Positions 33,624 through 45,754 of a stretch of DNA of 64,000 bases are shown piece after piece. The position numbers and the translations under genes were made by a program. The notes beneath the pieces were generated by a model. That model saw only the letters and a program-made list of their open reading frames with translations, ran no database searches and was not told the origin of the DNA. The stretch lies in the NCBI RefSeq assembly GCF_033439725.1, contig NW_026944385.1, positions 4,435,001 to 4,499,000 on the forward strand, written 5' to 3'. The stretch comes from Neurospora tetraspora. Lineage: Eukaryota > Ascomycota > Sordariomycetes > Sordariales > Sordariaceae. Positions within the stretch are counted from its first letter, which is position 1. Every line of letters begins with the position of its first letter.

Positions 33624-35314
33624 GTCCCCGTGAGACGGACAGGTTGGCTTGGTACTGGTGCGGTCTTTCTTTATCTAGGGCATTGATCGCGTTTGGAGTA
33701 CATGAAATGATGATGAAAGTGTTTGTGGGAAGAGATGTATCCTTTCTATTGATGCAGAAACACCAGTTTTGGTTGGTTGGTAGTTGGTTCAGTTTGTTAT
33801 GAAATTTCAACTGTCGTTTCCGCTAGCCCAAGGGATCTGAAAGACTGTTTGTTGTCTGGAGTCTGGAGAGTGACATTGACTCGTTAACTTGAACTTGAGA
33901 GACCTTCCATCTGATGTTTGTTAAGATTGCGATCTGATTCTGGAATGCTCCACGAACGGCTGTCACGGCCCGGTCCGCACTCGTTCCTAATCCGTTGCTC
34001 CGTCTCGACGGTTGATACAAACTGTCACTCGCCTCTTTAAATCGATCCATCATCAGCAAATGTCTTCCATCAACACCACCAGGCCGAATCTTTACCTTGG
34101 TTTCACGTCCCGCTTTGAATGCCAAATGTCTCTTCCACTCTTCTTCTTCTTCTTCTCCTCCTCCTTTTCCGCCTTTCAATCCCCGACATCACGTAAACAA
34201 ACCGCTAATACCCTCCCTCCTTTCCCTTCGACTCTCCTCCATACCTTTACGTCACAAGCTAGGACTCGGCGGAAGTCTCGATACGTTCAATCACCACACC
34301 AAAAACCCCCGATATTCGTGGCGGCGGCAGCTGTGTGGTTGCATTCAAGACATTTATCGTTCTTCGAGGGATTCACACTAGATCCAATAAGTTTTTGAGA
34401 AGAGCACCAACTGTATTCGTTTGCTAGGTAGGTACTCAAAGTGCCGCTGAATCACGGCAAGAGGAAGACCGCGCGAGACCGCTTTGCTTCGCTTCGGGGT
34501 TTTCTTAGCAGGGGAACGTGCACGCTTTGTCGATCACCACCATTCCAAAGGCGGTTAGCGACAGTGGAGAAGCAGCGTGGACGATCACGTGCCAAAAACA
34601 CCCCTCTTGATTTGTGTGGACTGTGGAGACAGTGCTGACGTCGTTCGACGACGACCATGAACAACCCCATGATTTTGTAAGACAAACAGTGCTGTCATCG
34701 TTGGACGACGACACAATAGCCCCTTGATTCGTGAAAGACAAAACAGTGCTGTCATCTTTGACCGACGACGACGAAAGAAACGAAAACACCAAGAAAGCAT
34801 CGCTAGGCCTGCTCCGTACCAAAAATACCAGACCATCGCTCATGCACTACAAGCCCTACCGATACACCAGAAAATAAATAAAGAAAATTCCCGGACCTAA
34901 GCCAAAGTCCCATGAAGAACCCAATTGTACCCAATATCCATCACTACTCCGATATGTTATGCCCAAAAAGACTGTCTCCAAACTATGAACGACAACAATA
35001 AGCAACGACACGCCACTCCATAAAAAAACTCGGTACCAGCATTCATATGCTCGACCTGGTCCGGTAAGAAACCACTATGCAATCCAAGACTCAAAACCAA
35101 ACAACGAACAACAAAAACAGAAACAGACAGACACTACCAAACCAAAGAAGCCAAAGTCCTCAGAAATACTCGGACGAGTACATAGTTCATCATCAGACCC
35201 CGGCTTTCTAAGGTAGGTAAGCAACACTCAACATCACAAAACAGTTGAGGTCAAGACACGAGGTCGACACAAAAGAAAGAAAAAAAGAAAAAAAGTCCCC
35301 CTGCCTCCAGTCGC
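33624..35314. other. spacer with a tandem repeat, no gene seen
   Basis: Mixed-composition DNA. Frames at 34012-34398 are CT-rich and show no motifs. Contains a three-unit 57-bp repeat (34605-34795) and GGTAGGTA motifs at 34427 and 35211. Confidence 0.45.
34605..34795 (-). repeat. 57-bp tandem repeat, three units
   Basis: The anchor ACAGTGCTG occurs at 34629, 34686 and 34743, exactly 57 bp apart. Each unit also carries a GACGACGA block and a TTGATT-type start. On the minus strand one frame stays open across all units and encodes three 19-residue repeats with the core SSSxxDxSTV. It may be a gene fragment or a minisatellite. Confidence 0.75.
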
Positions 35315-36746
35315 CTACTGGGCACCCATGTACTGATTACCAGGCCATGCCCAGCAGCAGGGTCCCGCAGCAGGGTGCCCAGCAGGCAACCACTCCTCCA
35401 AAACATCGAAGCCGTTTCCGTATCTAGCCATGCAAGCCGGGCACATTCCGCCCCTGGGGTGGGCAGCCATGGCCTCGCGGAAAAAATGGCGCTCCGGTTG
35501 CGCCCAGACGTTAAACGGGCCCGGTTGGAGCCACGCGTTCTGGTCCCATGGGTTGACATGGGCGGGTGGGAGATGGAAGGGCTGGATGTGGTCATCGATG
35601 AAGGCGTCCATCTCGCCAATGAAGGCGGCGCCGATATCGAGTGGGTCGTCCGCGGCGGGGAGCACGCCGACGGGGGCAACGGGAGGCGGAAGGACAGCGA
35701 GGAGAGGCGTGGGAGCGGCACGGGCCAAGACGGGGGCCACGGCCGGAGCCCGGACTGCGGGAGCAGGAGCAGGGGGGACAGGGGCGTGGATGCGAGCCGG
35801 CACGGGAGCAGCCTCCGGCACGGGAGCAGGGCGGGCAAGGACGGAGCCAGGGACGCGGGCCGCCTTCGGAGGCGAGGGTGAAGGCGTTGGGAGGATCGGA
35901 TGGCTAGGGTGTGGACCCATTCTGCCCCTTTTGTTGTCGTCGTCGTGGTCGGAAGACGAGTCGGGAGGCGTCGGGAGGCGAGAGGCGCGATAGCCTCGAC
36001 CAAATCTCTCGTCGTTGTTGTTCTTGTTGTTGTTGTCGTTGTGATGGTGGTGCTGGACAACAATCGAATTCTTGGGCGACGATTCGCCGGACGTCGGGAG
36101 GGAGGGAGGGGGCGTCGGTTCTTGCGTGGCACGAGCCCGGGCGTTGTCTTGGGGCTCGGGATCTTCTTCAAGGGCTTTAAGGGGTTAGCGAGTGATGCGG
36201 ATGACGACAAAGATAATTGGAGACGAAGACGATGAAGATGATGGTTGCCCGTGCTAATGGCTAGATGATGGAAGACGATGATGGAAGACGATGATGGGCA
36301 ATGCAAAGATGGACGATAATAGAAACAATCACCATAAACAAGAAGACAACGAAGGAAACGGAAACGGGCTGTTGCAGATACTGGCGTTGTGAAAGTGGCA
36401 GTTGCAATAGAAGCAAATGAATGGAACATACCTTCTCCCACCAGCTTCGCCAGATCGAGACTTTCGTTCACCGTGTTTCTCTTCCTCGTAGAGCGGCGAG
36501 GCGAACGGGTAACTCCTCGGAAGCCTTCCGCTTCTTGCGGTCGTAATAGGTCTCCCGGAACTCCGCATCGGGCTTGGGAAGGGGGTTCTTCGCCGTCGGA
36601 GGCCGACCCTCAGGCTTGGGAATAAGCCACTTCGGATCATTAGGGTTGGAACGAGGCCTGCCCCGTGGCCGTTTCTGCTGGACAGCCGGCTCAGGGGCCG
36701 GGGTCGTGGCCTCATCGGCAATGTGTAAGACGGGTTTGTTGAACAT
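35315..36746 (-). CDS. AT-hook, proline/alanine-rich nuclear protein, apparent frameshift
   Basis: Start ATG 36746-36744. The first exon encodes MFNKPVLHIADE, an AT-hook (KRPRGRPRSNP) and a conserved-looking DPKWLIPKPEGRPPTAKNPLPKPDAEFRETYYDRKKRKASEE, divided here as one run of coding sequence. A GTATGT donor at 36431 and an acceptor preceded by GCTAAC at 36175 define a 257-bp intron. Exon 2 (36174-35315) encodes LEEDPEPQDN, a His/Asn-rich patch, LPTPPDSSSDHDDD, a long Pro/Ala/Val repeat region, and ends CWAWPGNQYMGAQ. Phase requires the exon-1 frame ending NESLDLAKLVGE, which differs from the AT-hook frame; the latter stops at 36468. No canonical intron bridges them, so an indel at about 36470-36510 is inferred. 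About 390 residues if corrected. Function beyond DNA binding is unknown. Confidence 0.55.
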
Positions 36747-39300
36747 TTTGTTTTGAAGATAATGTGTTGAATGATGATTGATTAGCGAATTTGGAGAGAT
36801 GGTAGCAAGTGCTGTCCACTGTGAGATGATGGGAAGAGAAAGAAGAAGAGAGGTCGAGGATTGGGCATTAGGAGGGGGAATATATAGGCGGTCTTTTGGC
36901 ACAAGCCAGTCATTTCGGAATAGAACATGCAAAACGCACGCTATCAACGGACACATCTATTGCTATCTACGATATTCTTGGTGTGCAGCAGTCGTCAGGT
37001 TTTGTTCCTGTGCATCTGTTGCTATCCATGATGTTTTCTGACCGCAGCAGTCTTCAGGGTTTGTCCCTAACATCTCGCTGCTGTCTCCTGGTATAAACCG
37101 TGGCATGCCCTGTTAGCGAAGTTGCAGACCGTGGCGGTGTCTGCTTCCTGCTGGTGCTTTTGATGAACGTGTTCAAGACGGATCTTTGGAACGCGGGCTG
37201 ATCATCAGATACTGAAGTCCGATGCGAGGCGGCTTGTTGTGAGTCAGTGGTTGAGGCCAGCAGATACCGGAGTTCAATGCGAGGTGTTTCGTTTTTGAGG
37301 CATGGGGTGACGATGAGAGTGTGGCGAGCTTGAGGCAGGAAGATAACGAGCTGCCTTGCTGGATGTACAGAGGTCGATAGAAATTGGGAGACGACGCCAA
37401 TGACGAAACCCATGCTTGAGCCCGCGGAGGTAAGGAGCTGCCGGTAGACACACAGAGGGCGAAAGAAGGTGGAAGACGACGGCGAGGAAGGTACATGTGC
37501 TTAAGACCGAGGAGGTAATGGGAGAACAGATGGACATGTCCGTTGGTAATGATCCCCCTCTCTAAGCCGAAGGGCGTACGATGGGCAAGCACTGTGGACA
37601 CCTGAGAACAGGTGTCAACGTACTATCCTCCAGTGAGCCCTCGTCGGTCGACTGCGTCCGGCCTCCAGCTGTCAACCTCCACGATGTCCCCTATCCCATT
37701 ATCCTGGAGCTTTACCCCCACACGTGCCATGCCCGTCGGGTCGTGCCATACCGTCGGGTCCTTCTGTGGAGAGCGGGACCCGGAAGGGATTCTGAGACGC
37801 CCCCGCAGGGGACCAATAGCACAGTCTAAGCTCCATCGTGAATCGTGAATTGTGATGGACCAGTACAGTAAAGACCTCTGCCAACCACAACGTGCTGAGC
37901 CCCACATCACCCGTGGCCCCCACCACTTCTCTCCCAGTACGCCTAGGGGTAAGGACCAGGAAGCACGACGACAAGGGCACGCAGTGCTCAGGCCAACAGG
38001 ACAAAGACGTCCCTCCCCCCTGACACCACCTGAAAAGCAGTGCTGCAAGATGTTTCGACCATGACCACACGGGACCACAGGTTACCAAAGCTCTAGAGAT
38101 CTTGCCAGGACCACCACAAGCCCTACCGACGGGCAGCTGGCACAACTGCGACCAGACGTCTGGTCAGTAGACTTGGCAAGTCCTTGGCAACTCGTATGCT
38201 GTCTTTGTGGCGTATAGGGGCTCAGCCCTGGGTCCGTGGCTGTTTGCCTGAGGTCCTCGTCCTTATCATCGTTCTCATGCTCGACATCGTTTGCGACCGC
38301 TTCGTCCGTATCTAATCTGCCCTCGGGGCCAACGCAATGCTGAGCTGGCTCCCGAGAAGCCAGTCTGGCGAGCTTCGGGTCCTTGGTCATCGTCTGCGTG
38401 CGTATCTCGTCTCGTAGATGTCGTCGGCCTGTCGTGCATCCTCATCGGTCGTCCGTTGTCGAAGCGAGTTGCGCCGGCTTTAGAGCTAGCGGATAAGGCT
38501 CGGCGATCCGGCTATCTATCATCGAGCGTAAACCCAAGCCATATCGGACGACCGATGAACAGCGCGGGGAGGCAGGGGAAGGCGGGGCCCCTTCTCGTGC
38601 AGCGCGGTAGCCAACGGGAGGCCTGGCACTGTGGTATCTCCGAGCATCGATCCGTAACCGCGAAAGAACTCCTGACCCTGATGAGCGTGACGAACGACCC
38701 CACCGTTGTCCGGGGGCAGAGCACCCGGGCGCCGAGGAGGTACAACACCGCAGGCGGGCACCTTCCCGACGGCATCTCATACGGCAGTCTCGCACTGACG
38801 AGACATGATACGAGCTACAGCCGCACACATGATCGCTCTTTCCTTAGCTCTTTCCTTATCGAAGGTCACAACACGGCGGCGCTAGGGTGCCAGACCAGAA
38901 CCAGCACCAGAACCAGCACCGGGACCGAAAGCGACATGCCCTTATCTGGACCACCAACATCGTGCCCCGAACCATGACCATGCCTGACCACGGCGACAGC
39001 AGCTAGCCACCGCGACGATTGGTTCCCCAGCTCACTGTCAGAAGACAAGCGAGAACACAAAGAGCAAGACGACTTCAATGTGGGGTGGAAGCGGCGATCG
39101 AAGCAGCCCACAAGCGAGCGTCACGAAGACTGCTCGAAAGTCGCTGGCCACACAGATCGCCGTATCGGAACTCCAAGCGCCAGCCCATGCCAACTTTGAC
39201 AGAACACCAGCCGGTGTAGAGACCCTGGGCTTCATGGTATATCAACACCACGAGAAGGGCGCTGTTGGAGATGTTGAAGGCAGAGTTGCACACCATGACG
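36747..39300. other. 2.5 kb without a credible gene
   Basis: Long chance frames occur in both directions (up to about 228 codons near 38291-38977) because stop codons are sparse, but none has splice signals, a signal peptide or a domain. An ACCAGAACCAGCACC 12-bp-like repeat lies near 38895-38930. Confidence 0.45.
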
Positions 39301-40328
39301 CGCTCGCCAGCCATCAGGTAGAGCTCGAGGCAGAGCTTGACGTGGAAGTTGTTGCATCGGAGGTCGACACCCTTATCTTCCTTCCATCCAGATGGGGAAG
39401 TCGCGAGACTGCGAGGCAGACATGCCCTGGGTACGGGAGAGGACGGTCTCCTAGACGGGACGAGGAAGGAAAACTGGGCCCTGGGCTTCGTGGTACAGCA
39501 ACACTTAATCCGGTATTCCCATGGTCCATGCCCTCCCATAACATCCGCCAACAACTGGAAGCAGAGCTGACGAACATGTAGCAGGGCGACGAAACCATGC
39601 TTGGATCCGGAATGTGATGGAGAGGACCGACGAGGCGAATAGGATGGAATGGAGGTGAGGCGAGAGACCGGCGGCACTCTGAAGCTGAGATTGACAGGGA
39701 GGGGAGGAAGATAGCCGACAGATGATAATCCCTGGACCAAGAACTTGTCACGACTTGACACACCATGTCCGCTACTTCCATCGTCCATGCCCTTCCCTCG
39801 CATGCCATGAACAATCGGAAGCAGAGCTGACGGTCATGTGACAGAGGGAGCCGAACAATGCCTCGATCTGGGACGCGATGAAGAAGACCAACGAAGCGAG
39901 TGGGATGGGATGGAAGTGAGGTGAGAGACCGCCCCCCTAGAATTAAGAATAACAAGAGATGAAAGAAGCTGACTGACAGATATAATGCGGGCGAGGGGAA
40001 TTGTCGGCGATCCTCGACCAAATGGACGGCGACAACGACAATGACGACGACGACGTTGACGGCGAGCACCTCCCGTCGTATTACTGTCTACTGAGTAGGC
40101 GACGGCGTGTTTGCGCGGCATCCGCGTGCGACATCGCTGACGAGCACGGCGACTAGCCAGCTCGCTGAGGTGGACATGGACGTGGGCGTGGACGTGCAGT
40201 TCATCATCCGACGCGGAACCCACAGCCTTGCCTAGCCTTGCCCAACGTGGATGGCTCGCTTGGGTCAATCGCGCCTGACCTAAACAGCCAGCAACGGGTC
40301 GATGGTAGCGATAGAAAAGAACGGCAGA

Positions 40329-40432
40329 CGACAACGACCAGGACGACGAGCACCAGGACGACGAGCACCAGGACGACGAGCACCAGGAAGACGGCGGCCA
40401 GGAAGACGACGGCCAGAAAGACGAGCACTTCC
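40329..40432 (+). repeat. 15-bp minisatellite (GACGACGAGCACCAG)
   Basis: About seven tandem 15-bp units; the first three are near identical (GACGACGAGCACCAG) and later ones drift to GAAGACGGCGGCCAG and GAAGACGACGGCCAG. Sits inside the larger repeat field and has no associated credible gene. Confidence 0.8.
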
Positions 40433-42802
40433 TAGCGTACAGTTTCCTCGGGAGGCGACAATGTGCCTGCGCAATATCTGGGCTTCACGGGACATCGTTG
40501 GCGATAACGGCGGCCAGCCAGCTCGTGGGCGTCGATGTGGACGTGGAACAGCAGTTCGCCAGCCGACGCGGGACTCGCAGCCTTGCCCGGCCTTGCTCGA
40601 CCCTGCCAAACGTGAAGAGTCCGCTTGCGCTAAGCGTGCCTGACTCGAAACCGACGTCGGCAATGGGTCCACGGAAGGGAAAGGACAGCTGATGACAGCA
40701 ACAGTAACGGCAGTGACAATAGCATCGGCAACCTTGGGGAGCTGACGCTCCGTCTTCGTGGTTGGTAGGGCATGGCAACACCCCCGATGCTTACCTCTTC
40801 CCTATTGATTGGGCTGCTTTGGGAGAATAGGCGCCAGTAGGTGCTGCAAAGGACTTGAAGCAGGAAGAGAGGCCAGAAGGAGGCCAGCGCTATATCGGGT
40901 TACTTCCCAGGTGCGGGGAGGTACGACAGGGAATATGACGACGACAGGGAGTATGACCATGGGTAGGATGACGAGGAAGGGGATGGGTATGAAAAAGAGA
41001 GGAAGAATCTGCATGAGCTGAAAAGACAACGAACAAAGAGGGTTGGCAAAACACCACAATAGTGTGACGAGATTGCCCTTGCTTCATGAACGGGAGGTCG
41101 AGGAAACTGACCCAAAACTCGGTAAGATCCATGCCACAAAGTTCTAACCCTCAGAAGCCGTGCTAACAGAACTCCATCCTCCAAGAAGAAAAGAAAATCG
41201 AGTTCGAGGAAAGTGACGCGCTGCCTCCGCGAACTGGTGAGGATGAACAGCGGCCACGATACCTGCCTCCGTCCTGATGCTTGGGCTGTTCGTGGAGATA
41301 TAGGTGCTAATGGGCTATAGAAGGACTCGAATAGGACGAAAGAAAACAACAGGAAGGGAAAAGCAAAGAAAGAAGAAATCCGGAAAGAAGACGGGAAGAG
41401 GAAAAGAAAAAGGTGGGATCCATGAGAGACGAAAAGCCCATGGGACGAAAACATAACCTCTCAGCCTCGGAAAGAGAAAGTCGAGGAACAGGGACAAGAC
41501 CTGGTAAGTTCCATGCCACAAAGTTCCGATTCTCAAAGCCGTGCTAACAGAACTCCGTCCTTCAAGAAGAAAAAAGACAACTGAGTTCAAGGAAATGCTG
41601 CTCAGACCTGACGAGCTGGGACCTGTTCCCTCTGACGGTGAATCGCTCTGTGGTCTAATCGACAACGGCTGACCATTCTCCAGGGAGCATCGATGGTCGA
41701 AAGCCAGGTCGGAAGGCGGATACAACAACTATCCTGCCGTCATTACCGACAACTGAAATTGTGATATCGTTTTCGGACTGGGGTGGGACGGCATTTGGAG
41801 AGAGCAAGAGGACGACACACGGCGGCTAGATGGGATGCTAGCAGATGAGCGATGCGTTGTTAACACACACGGTGAGCCCGGAAGTTCGCGACTGCAATTT
41901 CCTATGTCAGAGCACGTTAGTTGTAGGATGATGATGAAAGTTCTAACCGTCCTCTCCATTACGACGTAGCCATCGCTTGAATCTCCCCAAGAACGGTTCA
42001 TTTTGCTTCTTGTAATCTTGATGGTTACTTTTCCCCTTTCTCTTCTTGCTTTTATTTACTCCCAGTGGTTGCCAGGGTTCTTCAAGCGAGCAAGCCCGAG
42101 TGGATAGTTGGAGCGTCTGGTGAAGTGACCGAGAAGAAGAGACCAAAGTCATTTTTCAACCATTTTTGACCCGTTGGTGCATCCGATGGCTCTACCCCCA
42201 GGGACGAGTGACAGGCAGCTTTGTGGACGTGGCGGTATGTATGGTTTCGTCTGTCAATTACGCACTCGTCGTCTTCGTCCTTGCGCTGAGGTCTTCACTA
42301 GGACTGACGCGACTGACTGGCCCCGTGTACTTTCGTATGTCAGGTCATGTCGATTGTAGTGGGATGATGAAAGTTATGACCATTCCGTCCATTGCGACGC
42401 AGCCGTTGCTCGGAATCCCTCCGAGGATAGCCCAGTTTGCTGCTCTTATCGTGATCTGAATGATCTCCCCTTCTTCTTTCCTTCTTGATTGTCTGGTTCT
42501 CAAGGTGGTTAACAGAGTTCTCAAGCGAGCAAGGCCGAGTACCCCTGTATAGTTGGAGTGTCCAACGAAGCGATTGACAAAAAGAGGCCAGAGTCATTCC
42601 CGATCACATATCGGCCTTGACATTGTTCATCACCCTTTCCCAAGTGCTAAACATCTCTCATCGGCTTATATTTTCTGACACTAGTTGGGTATTTGACGGG
42701 GACCCAGGATGATGAGCATAGAGTCGCGTTGATCCTTTGCGATGACGGCCATGACGAACTTCATCATCCAGATGAGAATAAGAATGAATATGAAGAGTCT
42801 GG

Positions 42803-43605
42803 GAGCGATGGGATTGTTTCACAACAACCTTCGGAGTCGGAGTGGTGAGATAAGCATAAGCGTGAGTGAGCAAGCGAGACCCAGTTGCTCACTGCGATGG
42901 CAATGATAAAGTATTGTTATCAAGAGGAGAATAAGGATGAAAGGCGATAGGTCCAGAGCGGGATGGGTTGTTTGACAACAACTCTTCAGGGTCAGGGTGG
43001 TGAGATAAGAATAAGTGTGAGTGAGCTTGTGAGATGCCGATGCTCATATCGATGGCAATGATAAAAATCGTCATCCAGCATGAGAATAAGGATGCAGGCG
43101 AAGTATCCAAAAGCGTGATGGATTGTGTGAGAACGTCAGACCACCTTTCGGAGTTGAGATGGTGAGATGAGGGGAGCGAGGGAGGACAGGCCACTGATTC
43201 TTCGATGACGATGACGATTATCATTCTCATCCAGATGACGATGAGGATGAAGATGAAGAGTCCGCAAGCGGGATGGATTGTCTGACAACCTCAAACAACC
43301 CTTCGGAGTCGCTTCGGAGTCGAGATGGTGAGATCGGAGATCAGTGTCTCAACAACAACCGGGACAAGGAAGTCGACAGCTATGACAGCAAACGCTTGTC
43401 ATGCAATGATGTTGATCATGATAGGACCGGTTTTGATCCGCTCCTCCGTGTTTTTCTCATGTCCTTTCTGATTTTCTCCTAATGACCGTTGTAATCCAGA
43501 AAAGAATGAGGGACGAAGGCGAAGAGTGCAAAAGCGGGATGGATTGTTTGACAACCTTGAACAACCCTGCGGAGTCGATATGGTGAGATGAGAGATAAGT
43601 TCGAG
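42803..43605 (+). repeat. five copies of a ~150-bp repeat
   Basis: Core GGGATGGATTGTTTGACAAC followed by TTCGGAGTCGAGATGGTGAGATRAG occurs at about 42809, 42959, 43115, 43269 and 43535, spaced 150, 156, 154 and 266 bp. Each core is preceded by a GA-rich AGATGAAGAATAAGGATGA-like lead. Orientation is the same in all copies. Confidence 0.75.
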
Positions 43606-43860
43606 CGGGCGAGTGAGTGAGAGGCCGTTGTTCATTCGGGATGGTGATGGTGATGACCTTCCGTATAGTCATACGGATGATCCAGAAGTTGTCGGCGATG
43701 AGTGAGCTTTAATCGGAAAGTGGTTGCTCAACAACAAAGGGGACGATGCAGTCGACAACCACGACAGCAAGCCCTTGTTATTCAAGACTGTTGATCATGA
43801 TAGGACCGTGTTTGAACCACTCCTCCATGTTTTTCTCGTGTCCTTTCTGGTTTCGCCCAT

Positions 43861-45207
43861 GCCTGAGTGTTTGACATCACTCCATTGATGCTCGTGTGGT
43901 TTCCGTCTCAGGAGCTATGCTCAACAGGGTCCGTGTGTTGGGAAGAGAGGTACAGTTGTGGACCACAACAGGGGAAAAACGACCCCGGAAATAAAAAGTG
44001 AAAGGTGCAGGGAGACATGAAACGTGAGGAAGGAATTGGGAAAGGGTATTGCAACGTGATTCTGTTGGAACTTTGACTCAGTGCAGGACCGCCTGAGTGA
44101 AGAGGCGGAGCGGGGATGGAACGGGGATCAAGAGGAGAAAACAAAAATTCGCGAGCTTTGCTTCGACAGGTCATTTAGTGACGGTCTTAACTGAAGCAAG
44201 TTGGCTTCGTGGCAAGTACGCCGGCGCCTGTGTGATGTCGGACTCCGAAGATTGCGCGTATATATATATGCCCCTGAGAATAATTGTTGATGCATTTCCT
44301 GATCCATCTTCCTCCGAGGACGAACGGAAATCCGGTTTCACATCATCGGCGGTACTTTTTTACCCGGCGGTTTCTCACCTTACTTAGGGGTTTGTTCCTT
44401 GAATGCTCTGTATGTTTTCCTCCTGTTTTTCTTCGTTTTTTTTCTCTCTTTTTTTTTGTGTGTGTTCTTGCTTGTCAAGCAATCCGTAGCTGGTGCTCGT
44501 GCGCTTCTTCCCCTTTTTCTTGCATCGTGTGTTTGTTTTGATGGTCTTGGGCCTACTTCTCGAAGTCGAAATGTGTAGTGGCGCCTTTTGAAGTGACTGT
44601 ATCTTGAGATGTGACCATGCTGGAAAGCTATCCAGGAAATCACACAAAGAACCCAAAGATGACAACGAAGCCGGGATATGGAGCATCACAAGGCCATGGT
44701 GCAGCGGGGAAAAGGTGAACCTGACAATAACGGGCAAGTACGGCAGTCTAGGCAAATGTGCCATTCCCCATGCCCATCACTCTCCAGGGCAAGTTTCACT
44801 TGGAGTCCTGCTTCTTTGGCTGCTGGCAGATATTTGCCCGTTTCGGTGTGACCTGATTTCCTCAGGAAATAATCATTTGCCGACTGTATAGCAGATGGCC
44901 GCAGGCAGTGTTGGTATCGTTACAATGGCGATCAGGACGGTTAACGTAGCGTTTGATAAACAGCACACCGGCGAGGCATCACGAGTAACACGACATTGCC
45001 TCAGCTCGAGCTGGTTGCGCTCCTGGACTGAGAAAACGAGCAGTGTCTGTGGCCTTTGTGACCAAGCAGTCCAAAAGTGTCGAGAATCCGGACCTTCTTG
45101 CTTCTGGACTGCTTTCGAGGCTGTTCTGATCGAGCATGGTGTGATGGAGGGTGGTAATTTAAATGTCCATATAGTTCCGTAAGAAACGAACAATTCATCA
45201 CTCTGGT
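43861..45207. other. no gene seen
   Basis: Frames of 85-126 codons occur on both strands without motifs. A T-rich stretch lies at 44380-44460. Confidence 0.45.
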
Positions 45208-45754
45208 TTATCCCCTTGAAAAGGCAACTGGTGGCTGGTCCCAGTCTTCAAATGCAGAGATGTGACTGAAACCACACTCTTCGAAGTGTCCTCTGGAGCC
45301 GGAGTACGATGGCTTAAACTCGAAACTGTCGGAGCAACGGGTGAAGAAGATTTTGGTCTCGGGTCCTCCAGACTGTGGATCCAATACGGCCAATTTTGAC
45401 AGGGCCTGAAAACATCCTTGAGTAAGAATTGTCCGTTTGGTACGAGATGTTGTTTCAGCTTCCCCTGAACCCATAAACAAGCTCTTTGAATCACCGGGAG
45501 TGCTTTGTTGCATGGTCATGCCAGGGGTAAATCGAGGATTGGACACTCTCGTCTCTCGACCTGCCCGCATGCGCAGGTACCAAGCCGATTCGGTAAGGAA
45601 CAGTCCATCTCTGCTCTGACACCTCAAGCCACGGAGAATTGTGTCGCAAAAAATGAAGCCCAGCGCGTTGATTTCTGAATCAAAGCCCTTCAGTCTTTGG
45701 CCACCACTTCTTCCACCGCGAGACAGACGTATGCAGAAGGGCTACCCGGTTGCA
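45208..45754 (-). other. possible orphan exon or gene remnant
   Basis: On the minus strand one frame stays open from just after a TAG (about 45755) to the stop at 45208, about 180 codons. It has globular-looking composition, including DSEINALGFIFCDTILRGL, FLTESAWYLRMRAG, QGCFQALSKLAVLDPQ and FFTRCSDSFEFKP. No upstream exon, splice acceptor or good ATG could be assigned; the first internal Met is at MRAGRETR. It could be the last exon of a decayed gene. I do not recognise the family. Confidence 0.3.

Larger units (their letters stand above)
39301..43860. repeat. field of diverged tandem duplications
   Basis: Successive stretches recur next to themselves with different periods: a GGAAGCAGAGCTGACG block at 39557 and 39817 (260 bp, weaker third copy near 39327); a CCGACGCGG...CAGCCTTGCC block at 40208 and 40563 (355 bp); CCATGCCACAAAGTTC at about 41129 and 41511 (382 bp); GATGATGAAAGTT at about 41933 and 42366 (about 430 bp); a GGGATGGATTGTTTGACAAC block five times from 42809; and a GATCATGATAGGACC block near 43415 and 43793 (380 bp). 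Copies look roughly 70-85 percent alike by eye. Frames inside are not conserved between copies, so this does not look like a gene family. No transposon coding or terminal repeats seen. Confidence 0.7.

Noticed and set aside
35430-36235. Long plus-strand frames opposite the AT-hook gene
   Set aside because: They are GC-driven shadows of the proline/alanine-rich minus-strand exon, with Arg/Gly-rich composition and no start context.
38291-40069. Frames of 228-251 codons in and beside the repeat field
   Set aside because: Not conserved between repeat copies, overlapped by equally long frames on the other strand, no domains.
39301-43860. Idea that the repeat field is a CRISPR array or a transposon
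   Set aside because: Repeats are long, diverged and of varied period with no constant short repeat and unique spacer pattern; the genome is eukaryotic; no terminal repeats or transposase.
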